Source: Crossaster papposus (Eukaryota > Echinodermata > Asteroidea > Velatida > Solasteridae). Taken from it: DNA of 64,000 bases. The notes under the pieces were generated by a model. That model saw nothing but the letters and a program-made list of their open reading frames with translations, was not told where the DNA came from and did no database searches. Position numbers and translations under genes: made by a program. Below, one piece after another: positions 51,807 through 62,500 of this stretch. Within the stretch, counting starts at the first letter, position 1; every line of letters begins with the position of its first letter. The stretch lies in the NCBI GenBank assembly GCA_037893245.1, contig JBAIAA010000441.1:1736001-1800000 (forward strand), given 5' to 3'.

Positions 51807-52778
51807 TTACAAATTGAAACCAAACCTGTAAATTTAAACAAAAACTTTTCTAAATTGGCCCTCAAAAGAAAATTCCAGCGCTAGAATCATGTCTCAGGAT
51901 TGGTAATAAGTCAGCATCAATTGCTTTTTGTAATCTTTTTATCTTAATGAACACAGTCGGATACTTGCTCTGTACATAATTGATCGTAGAATCCGAATGT
52001 TTTTTAGACATTGCAACATAAATAATGTCACTGCTATAGCGTCAATTGTTATAGAAAATGTGTACATAAAGCATGTATATAATACGGATTTGATAATGAA
52101 GCATTTTGATATCTTAATGGTAATGTATGTTAAATGCCAAAGACATTCATTAAATTAGTTTTTTTTCAATTTCTATGAAATAATTGTAGCACCGTTTCTT
52201 ACAAATTATTTGAGGTGACGGGAACAATAAGTGTTGAGTTCAGAACTTCAGGAAAACAAGAAAATGATGTCCTGAAAAATAAAATGTACCGTAATCATGT
52301 GAGAACAGTTTTAAAATGTCGTCGAACAAGACTTGTAAACAAGTAACATTCTGTCATTCGGAATGCCTCAATTGAGTTAGTATAGTCCTTGTATTCTAGC
52401 TATGTGTGGATTCCATGGTTAAATCATAATTATGTCACACTTTACTACCAGTCGAGAAAAGCGTGTGAATTTGTGTTTGGCATTTTGAGGTCCTTAGTTC
52501 TATCAGTGAAACTGATATCTTGGGTGGTTTAATTTTTCTTCAAGAATTAACTTTTATGTTAATATCTTCTGCAGTACTGCCTTACACTACTTTAGTTATT
52601 GTTGCTTAAATAGTATTCAAATATGGCATTTTGATGCCAAAATGTATGATTCTAGTTTATCAGCAAGTGTGCAGCCATTTTTAAGCTACATGTATTCCAA
52701 TATTTGACAGGTCACCGTTTGTTTCGTGAACCTTTTAGAAATTCTCATGTAGTTTTTTTACAATGATAACATTTGATA

Positions 52779-52784
52779 AATAAA
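52779..52784 (+). terminator. Possible poly(A) signal of the adhesion gene
   Basis: An AATAAA lies in an AT-rich, mostly repeat-free stretch (about 51810-52850) that could be 3' UTR. Another AATAAA is at 51080-51085. Which is used cannot be decided. Confidence 0.25.
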
Positions 52785-53100
52785 ACGCCGCCACGGTTGC
52801 CAGTGGACTGAAGGAATTTTGTTTCATTTGTTTTGACTTATAATCTTATATATACATGGTGTAATTCCCTAATTGCTCCAAATTGTGCGAACACATAATT
52901 TCAATCTGTTCCTTGCTATATGGTATAAAAGTGTGGAAAACCGCCAACGCTTGCATTCTCGTATGCCATTCGTCGTGATTAGAACTGTTGCCAAATGTTC
53001 GTTGTATGTCCAGTCGTTATGGCGGGCGGGTTGGGGCACGTTCTGCACGGTACACATCCGTGGGTGTCATAACACGTGCATGTCGCGTGGCAATGCTTAA

Positions 53101-53730
53101 CCCTAACCCCCCCCCCCCCCAAACCCATCAAACTCCAACTGCAGCTTTTGCTAGGTTTTGGTACCAAACCGTAACAACTTGTTGTTTGACTCGGTACCAA
53201 AGGCCCAGGGAGACCGTGTTGAATTCTGTGAGGTTCAGGGCAGAGAGGCACGAGACTTGGAGAATGCACAGGCATTTATACGTGAGTGACCCACATGGTC
53301 ACGGCACAGTTCCTGGTCAACTGTAAGTGTATGTACACTTTGTATATGTTCTTGTATCGTATTACGATCGAGGATCGAAACACAAAAGAGAACAAAGGGA
53401 ACAAAAGGATCCTCGAAGGACGGTTTGCTTGTCCGAAATCGGTCCTCGATCGTTGGGGCAAGCGCTAGGTAATGGGGTTAGGGTATAGTAAAGGAACAAA
53501 GGAAAACACAATATTGATCCTCGGTCGTTATGTGGTTCACGACTGTGTGTCCCCACTAAAACACATAATACCACTGGCCAGTTATCACTGTACCAAGTCA
53601 ATACAACTTCTAACTGTTGGAGCTTGGCAGGTTTAGTACTGTTAGGTTCAGTACAGTGTACCCAAAATTACTGAACCTGTGTGAGCTGTTGAAGTTTGTT
53701 AGGTTTGGTATGCTTCCTAGGGGGTCAGGG
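53101..53730. mobile_element. TTAA-bounded element with nested palindrome
   Basis: TTAA on both sides. The same family as 51323-51806, but with the 175-bp cgatcgaggatc palindrome (53361-53535) inserted. Confidence 0.78.
53361..53535. mobile_element. Palindromic MITE, relative of 15181-15360
   Basis: acgatcgaggatcgaaacac and the reversed middle (agcgctaggtaatggggtta) match the 15-kb copy in opposite orientation. Absent from the sister element at 51323. Confidence 0.78.
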
Positions 53731-53734
53731 TTAA

Positions 53735-56240
53735 TGAGTAGGTCACAGGTGGATAATTGGGGATTGTTTCCCATTTAGTTGTTGCATTCGAGAGCAAGCC
53801 CCTATGCATTGTCTAGAGTTGGTTGGGGGATTATGTCCGACTTGTTCAAAGTGTCCATGGCCATTGTTTGCGTTTTTCGAATATGACATCCTGCCGGATT
53901 TTAATTTGTATGATTTCGAATGCACTAAATTTTATTATGTGAAAATGGATGTGGGCATATACCGCCATGATATGATGTATTAGAACACAGGCCTACTAGT
54001 ACAAATTTGTCTGTGAAGTTTCATTAAAAAAATGAAAATGTTAACCCATGGTAATGGTTACTTTTATTTTCAAGCTACCGGTACATGTAATTAACGTACA
54101 TCAAGATCTAGGCCAATTGTATTTGCAGAGTGGTGCAAACTGCAAGAGGGATAGGGAATCGGATGGAACCTGTTTACATTCTCATCATCCAACCCTAACC
54201 ACCAAATTAATTCATCAACCTTTTTTACCCTCCAAAAGCATGCCGAGTTAGAAAGAGACAAACTGACACTTGCAACAGTCCGAGTAAGCTCAACAAGCGA
54301 TCGTTGAAAGAAAAATGTGTACATGTATCTGCATCCTCCATTCCATCAGGTTCTCAAGATCAAATTTCGCTAAGCTGTGGAACCGGTCAACCATTACCTC
54401 AGCCCAGCATATCTGTTGACCATTGTGCTCCCGGAGTCTCAGGAATTCTTTTTAGGTTTCAAGGGGGGGGGGGGGATGTGTTGGGTAACAATAGTGTAGA
54501 GTGTGTATAGGGATAAAAGGGGGGGTACCCCTCTGCCACGTATTGTGCTGGGTATACAGCCCAGCCAGTTACCTTTGACAAACTGTCAGATGCACTCGCC
54601 AGTTGATAAAACTAAAAGGCTCAAATCTTGGGGTAAAGTAAATTTGTCATTGTCGCAACTGATGCAGTTACCATCAGAAGAGACTGCTACTGCTAGGGTC
54701 TTCCTGTGGCAAGCTCCGCAAGGTCAGGGCTCAGTCGCAGGCTCCACAAAAGTTGCCACTGAGTGCTTCTGCGTGCACCAAGTCCCGAATGTCACTCCAG
54801 TCGATTCTTCCTGAAGAACCCGAGTGGACATAGTTGGGGAGAATTGCCGAGACCATCAACGAACGCTGCAGGTACAAGCATTTAAAAGAGCTTCACTCTT
54901 AAGCCAGTCATTCTCGTCTAGTGAGACTTCCCTCATCGTTGCCACGATCAAGTCCATCTTCAAGCTCATCCAGGTTCTTCTTAGGGAGCATCTGATTCAC
55001 TAGAATATCAGTGGCGTACAAAGAGAACGCCAAAGGACTGCAGGTACCTGGGGTCCTTGGATAAACTATCTTCTTGTTGGACAAAGACTCCATATGTAAC
55101 CACTACCTAGTCCTTTTTTGGTAGGGTTGTGCATTTGCGGGTCGTTCGAGAACCAGGTACCTGATTACAAAAAACACCGGTAACCATTAAAGAAACCTTT
55201 CCCTAACATTCAAATCTCAGTTCCTTTTGAGCTTGCTCATAAAGATTTGCAGTATAATAAAAGATAGAAATGTTTACAGTGAGATGACTACCTTTTTGAG
55301 GGCGAGGGTATTAAATATTGAAAGTTCCGTACTCGTTCCTTAAATTCATCTACACAGCACAAGACATTTTGGATGACATGATAATTTATTGAACAGTTCA
55401 TTATAATCCAAATTTTGGTATGAAATAAAATAAGGTGTTGCAACTCTTGCCCCCATTTTAATGCTCTGATGTACTTTGATTATAACAGGTAATTCACTTG
55501 AACCTCTCGGAATTTCACCAACCCCACACAATTAATAAAGTACATGTGTATACCATTTTAATATATTTCTGTGACGTCATACTATTGTTGAAAGTGTAGA
55601 ATATTTGTACGAATCTACAGCTAACTGTAGATTCGTCACAAACCGAACTACTGATGCCTTCCATTCGTTGTACTTGTGAATCCACACTAATTCACAAACG
55701 TGGGGATTGCGGCAAGCCAGGAATCTTATTTGAACAAACATTCGTGCAACAATGTACATTATTTGCACGAATCTACAGTTCCTCGTCCATTCTCCTTGAC
55801 TGAATTTATCAAAAAAAGTAACCATCCAAATTATTGGTAAACAGCAATACATGTAGTAACCTTATTTCTTCTGGAATGCAGTCATTTAAAAACAATTAAA
55901 ATTAAAAAAAGGCATTTAACAAAATGTTTTCGTTAGTGCAAGTACTTGCTTTGTAGTCCATGAATGGTGCGCGTAACTTAATGAGAATATGCCTCGAAAA
56001 CCAATTCCAGGCGCAACTCCAAATATGGCTCGCCAAAATTATGAATTGAATTCGGCATCTTAGAATAGTGTTTTCCCAGAGTATACACCATTCACGAACA
56101 CGCGTATTAAAATTTTGAGCACTTTAGCTGCTTTAAACAATAAAAATGCACAAATGACAAATGGTCTACTAAACAACTATTGTACTTTTATAAGCAGTCG
56201 CGATCATTGTCTTAATTCAGTTAATGTCCAACTTGGACTT
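53735..56240. other. Intergenic region between convergent genes
   Basis: No supported gene. A poly-G run at 54463-54474. Inverted gaatctacagttaactgtag at about 55612-55634 is a short hairpin. The rest is AT-rich and unique so far as visible. Confidence 0.4.
55385..55390 (-). terminator. RRP1: Possible poly(A) signal of RRP1
   Basis: AATAAA on the minus strand about 0.87 kb beyond the stop codon. No other clear hexamer is closer, but variants were not exhaustively weighed. Confidence 0.25.
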
Positions 56241-56254
56241 GAACAAAAATAAAA

Positions 56255-56514
56255 TCACTTTGGGACAGACTGTATTCGGGAGGACCGTCTCAGATTGGGA
56301 GCGGTTTTAGGACTCCTCCGCTTCTTTTTGGTACTGGACTTGACTCCGGTGACCTTGGGGCTCGGTGTCTTAAAAGTGGGCGTGGCAGTTTTCTTCTTGG
56401 TTGGAGGTTTGGGCTTCGGGCTGGGTGTCTTCAGGACGGACTGGGTGGGTTTCTTGGCGCCGTCGAAGGGAATGCCGGGGCTGGACTCTAGCTGCTTCAT
56501 GTAGTCTTTGGAAG
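56255..56514 (-). CDS. RRP1: RRP1 exon h: C-terminus
   Basis: The acceptor is ctaccaccag. It ends at a stop (56257-56255). SKDYMKQLESSPGIPFDGAK, KPTQSVLKTPSPKPK and a Ser/Thr/Pro/Lys-rich tail with repeated K-T-P-S-P motifs suggest CDK-type phosphorylation and a PP1/nucleolar tail (inference). Confidence 0.92.
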
Positions 56515-59500
56515 CTGGTGGTAGAAATCGAGGAGAAAATAGCACAAAAGTTCTGATGGGTGTCATTCGTTTAGCTCCTACGTCATACTCGGGACTCGGC
56601 CACCAAAGACCCTGCTCGCGGAGCAGAGTCGCTGGTGCGTCGCATGCATGCATTCCAAGCAACTTTATCTGAAGTCTAAACAATCATTGGCAACTTTAGA
56701 GGCTGTTATTCAACTCCGACGTTGATACTTGTTTGCGAAACGGGGGAAACCATGCTCCATGGATCACCTCGGGAGGCTAGTTTCACAACACCACTCGAAG
56801 CATTCAATAATTTGTAACTCACCATGTGCTTTGTTTAGACCCAGCTCAATCTTGACTCGCTTTCTGGGTGTTGGCTGATCAGAGTCCGTATCATCACTGA
56901 GCCCAGTAAGTCGCGACTGCAGGTCAAAGAAAATGTCAAGAATATAGAAGAAAATGAAATTTCGGAAAAAGTAGGAATACTTAAAAGCCTGTGAAAACTG
57001 GCTGCCCCAACTAATCTTGGCAACCATTCTAAGAAAGAAAATGGCATGTCACCTCTTCCTAATATACCTTTGTCTTTCTTGGTGGTTCGGTCTTCGGCTC
57101 CCCGTCTTTCCGGACAACCTTCCGCCTCACCAGAGCAGGGGGTGTGCCCACTCTCTGGAATGCTGCAAATGGATGTTTAGTCTTCTGCAGACAGCCCGTA
57201 CCGACTTGCAAGAAAGGGCTTCCTGCGGAATCTTTGCTGAGGTCATTGACCTGGAAAAGATTAATCCGGACTTCAACCTCGGGCAAGATCGTGTCGTTTT
57301 GATCAGTTGTGTTGACCGGTTCTCCTGAAATCGAAGGTTCCCCTCTTTTCACTCCAACCTCGTTTGATTCCCGTTTCCCTTTTCTTCTTCTCTGCTTTCT
57401 ACTGCTCCTTGTCATAGACCCTGCACTCGACGAAGCGGTTTCAGTTGCGATGGACGTTTCCATTTCGGTTTCTTCACTGTCGGCAGTTTTGTGTTCTGCC
57501 TGAGCAATGCTACCATCCATGGCAGGCCCTGCCGCTTCGTTTTGGCAGACTTCCGACTTCCGTTTCTTTCCTCGGTTCCCCTTGATTCCGCCATCGGCTT
57601 CATCTAGTCCCGGGCTGGGGTTAGCTTTGGCCGTGACAATTTCCTCCAGAACGTTGTTTTCCTGGATGACTAACTCAATTTCCTTTACAGCTTTGTTTTC
57701 CTCTACGACTGACTCGCTCGGCGCAATCTTCTCTTGTTTGGAAGCTTCACGCTCCTCTTCCTCGGGTTCCTTCTTGCCATCCTCAGTCCCCGAAGGCTTC
57801 TCGTTCTCCCCGGCACCAGTCTTTCCTTCATCCGTCTCTTCCCCGACTTTCTTCCCCTTCTTCCTTCTGCGTCGCTTCTTCTTCTTCTGCCCCTCCTCCT
57901 TTACCTCCGTTTCCTCATCCTCATCCTCATCGGAAAAACGATTGGCGGCACGCTGGACTACCCTGGCAGCCTCCAGCTGGGTTTTAGCGAGTCTGCGTTC
58001 CCTGGCCTTCTTTCCGCCTCGGCGGCGCGGCTTCTGCGATTTCTCCGGTGGGGGGCGGTCGCCGTATTTCTGCTCGTCTTCGTCGTCGTCGTCCTGGTAG
58101 TCCATGAGGGAGCCTACATTGTATTCTGGGAACACGCCTTCTTTAAGATCTCGAAACCTACAATTCAATATAAACATTTCATTTTGCAGTGAACGATTTA
58201 TGGCGTACAAATTGTATGAACTAGCCTTAAACACAATACAGGTTGCCCGACAAACCGCTGTAATACCTGACCTGGACTTACTTTTTCACCATGGCGTATA
58301 CCTTTCTCCGGACAAAACCCGGCGTAGACGGCTGGCTGGCCAAAGTAAAAAGACGATCTGCAATGGCTTCATAGTCATACTAAATAGAGACAGAGTCACC
58401 AAAAAACAATGATTTAGACAATAATTTGGAATACAATGATTTAGTATACATGTACATAACTGCAAATAATATATACAGTGCGAACTCGCAATTTTGAACA
58501 CAATTTAACAGTGGTAACATTTTGCTGCACATATTTGCTTTTATGACCCACTACACAAAAACGGTTATGTTACAACCATTAAGTTTTATTTACATGTACA
58601 TGGTTGGAAAGCCCACAACGTCAGCTTTCATTTGGTATATAACAGAGCTCCACAGCCCTTTCCGTTCTGGAGATATATGGACAACTTTTCTGTGAATGAA
58701 ATCTAAAACTGTAGGTATTAAAGATGTCATTATAAAGACAAATCACATTTTGATGAAATATTTACCTTTAAAGGATCACAGAAATAGAAAATAAAAAGTA
58801 CTTATATGATATAAAACATAGGTTACAGTATTAATACACCCAATACAAACAATTGTGTGTGATTTTAGGGTTATTTGAGCCATTACAAATTTCAAATTTC
58901 TCTTCGATCGCCCCGCCCAGAAAAATTCCTCCTTTGACAGAATGCCTGGATGTCGAAGTCGTGACGTCACGTAAAGAATAGCTTTCTTCGCGATTGATTG
59001 CGATCGCGTGGTTACGTATGTACGCACGCGATCGCGATCAATCGCGAAGAAAGCTATTCTTTACGTGACGTCACGACTTCGACAGGAGGAATTTTTCTGG
59101 GCGGGGCGATCGAAGAGAAATTTGAAATTTGTAATGGCTCAAATAACCCTAAAATCACACACAATTTTTTGTATTGGGTGTATTGATACTGTAACCTATG
59201 TTTTATATCATATAAGTACTTTTTATTTTTCTATTTCTGTAATCCTTTAAGCGGACCATGACAATACCTTTTTTTGTGGAGCCCGTTAAATATTTGCTTT
59301 GGCATGAAATAAAAGCTTGAATCATTTAGAATTTAACGAGTCGCACACAATCGTACAAACCTTTAATTTTGGTCGTTCCTTTCTCACATATTTCTTTTTC
59401 TTCTCCGTTTCCTCATCTTCATCTTCATTTTCATCTTCGTTTTCCTCTATTTCCTTTGTATTTTCCTTTGTGTTTTCCTCATTTTCCTCTGTGTTTTCCT

Positions 59501-62500
59501 CATTTTCGTCTTTTTCCTCTTCCTTGTCCTCTTCTCCAGAGTCGATCCCCTCATCTTCCGACTCGTCTCGGAACCCGACGTCCGATTCGTCAATGATGTC
59601 TTGGAAGATGCCGCGCAAGACGACTTTCAGCAGAGTCTTGCTGTATCGCGGGCGATTGCAACAAAAAGGGTGGTTATGATTCCAATCTGAGGGCTTTACA
59701 TGGCGGAGAATACAACAGAGGACAATTGTCCAGATCATATCTGTATTCCTAACCTTTTTGAATCCTCCAAAATCCTTGACCCTTACCCTACTAAATGCAA
59801 CAGAATGCGCCAATGGTAAAAGGTTGTTGCATTTAGCAGGTACCGTAATTTCCTGCGGTAAAGACGCGGCTTATCTGACTTTCTAGACCACAAAAACATC
59901 GCCGCGCCTTATCTTTCGGTGCGCCGTATATGATGTCGCTTGAGTTCAAAGTGATGGTCTTTGTGTGAAGAATTCTTTGAACGCCGCAATCTTACTCAAT
60001 AATGCGATCAACCAATTAGCTCAACTCTCCGGACATTGTGACCGTGTTTCCATTAACAATGCCGCGATGTGTTGATCCCCCTACGACCGTACATGTACGT
60101 ACGTGTGTACATGTACATATGTATACATGTGATTTAGCACTCGGCAGCGTGCGTAGTCTTGTTTGCAAGACGATCTTCGCGATGCGGGGCGCCCTCTAAC
60201 GTACGCCGCATCGGCGGCCTACGCGCGCTGCATATACCGCGATTAAGATCGTCTTGCAAACAAGACTACAGCGTGCGCTGCATGACGCGTACAATCACAA
60301 CAGCGAAAAAAAGCTGGCCTGTACTATGTGGCCTTTTTCTAAACGTTTTTTTCGTCTACGTTCCGGCTTCATGCAATTCACCATCCGAACTACACAGCGC
60401 GGAGCATTCGCAACGACTGGAAAAAAGACTAGGGGGTGTCGCAATTAGGGATACCCAGCACGCGATCGCTGCATGTGATGTACATGTGCATGTACATGCA
60501 TGCAGTTTATACTGCAGTGATACATGATATGTATAAACCTTGTGCGATATTGTGACTACTGGTTTGAAGTTTTCATACATTGTTTGCGTGCAAGATAAAC
60601 TCAAGTACTCAGCAAATTCTTGCTTGGAATAGTGGGATCGTTCTAAGGCAACAAAATGACCCCTTTGTGGCGATGTACCTACACCGGGTGGCGTCTGGTG
60701 TTCTTTTGGGTGCGTTCAAGCATGCGCTTTATTCGGCGGTGCGCTTTATCTGTTGACGTTTGAAATTGTTTTGGGTGATTTTAGGGACCTGCGCCTTAAC
60801 CGCCGTGCGGCTTTACCGCAGGAAATTACGGTAATGCATTTATCCTGGTATTATGCGTTTTGTTGCACCTAGCAGGCTTGCTGTCGGTATACCAGCACAA
60901 TGCAACAGAATCCACTGTTGCAAGTTGTTGCATTTAGCAGGCAACGCATTTATCCTGGTATTATGTTTTTTGTTGCACCTAGCAGGCTTGCTGGTCGGTA
61001 TATCAGCATAACCCCACACAATGCAACAGAATCCACTGTTGCAAGTTGTTGCATTTAGCAGGCAACCCATTTCTTCTGGTATTATGCGTTTTGTTGCACC
61101 TAGCAGGCTTGCTGGTCGGTATATCAGCATAACCCTACACGATGCAACAGAATCCACTGTTGCAAGTTGTTGCATTTAGCAGGCAACGCATTTATACTGC
61201 TATAATGCGTTTTGTTGCACCTAGCAGGCTTGCCGGTCGGTATATTAGCATAACCCTACACGATGCAACAGAATCCACTGTTGCAAGTTGTTGCATTTAG
61301 CAGGCAACGCATTTATCCTGGTATTATGTGTGTTGTTGCACCTAGCAGGCTTGCTGGTCAGTATAACAGCATAAACTTACACAATGCAACAGAATCCACT
61401 GTTGCATGTTGTTGTATTTCAGCTGTGCTACATTCTGTTGCATTTGGCAGGGTGCTCACAGAATACCCTGTATGGATTAGGGTAGTTTGGGAAGGTTTTG
61501 AGGAGTTTGAAGGATACATTGGATCAAGCTCGTAGGCTGTATCCAGCATTGTTCAATGTTCAGCCATGCATATAAATGGAACCCTGCCTATTTTAACGCT
61601 AGATATCATCCGCACTGCTTCTGGATGTTATCGGCACTCCCTCAACCCGCAGCAGTGATTAGAGGAGGATTTTGAAGGATTGAGGCAATGTTCAAGAAAT
61701 AACAGAGATTTTTCAGGATTGAGAATGGTTTCTAGGCATTTCTGCCTTGTGTGTAAGTTTTAGTTGTGCCAGAAGAAAGTATCTTGCATATTGATGGTGA
61801 ATCTATATTTTGTTATTTTTTTTTTTAATGTTTGGGATATTTTGAGAATGAACACTTACTTGCGAGTCGAAGTCACCAACAGAAAGAACGGATCAATCAG
61901 TTTCATCACTTGAATGCTTGGTGTAAGCTGGAGGAATATAAAAACCAACAACAAATGAAAGGTCTTCCATTCTAAAGCTAGAAGGCTCTAATATACAATA
62001 ACGTCTTGACCCAAGACTACCCCACCTCTTGGCCCGCACACCGTGCCAACTCCTCCTGGTAGATATCAATGAAGTGATAGCGAAGACCGTCCGGTAAGGC
62101 TGCAGGATCGGAGCTCTAATATACAATAACGTCTTGACCCAAGACTACCCTACCTCTTGGCCCGCACACCGTGCCAACTCCTCCTGGTAGATATCAATGA
62201 AGAGATAGCGAAGACCGTCCAGTGAGGCTGCAGGATCGGGGCTCTAATAAACAATAACGCCTTGAGTGACCCAAGACTACCTTACCTCTTGGCCCGCACA
62301 CCGTGCCAACTCCTCCCGGTAGATATCAATGAAGTGATAGCGAAGGCCGTCCGGTGAAGCTGCAGGATCGGAGCTCTAATATACAATAACGTCTTGACCC
62401 AAGACTACCCTACCTCTTGGCCCGCACACCGTGCCAACTCCTCCCGGTAGATATCAATGAAGTGATAGCGAAGACCGTCCCGGTGAGGCTGCAGGATCGG

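Noticed and set aside
57507..58192. Plus-strand frames of 197 and 152 codons over RRP1 exon f
   Set aside because: Shadows of the minus-strand RRP1 exon (Ser/Leu-rich complements of Glu/Lys codons).
59317..59679. Plus-strand Ser/Phe-rich frame
   Set aside because: Antisense shadow of the acidic tract in RRP1 exon d.
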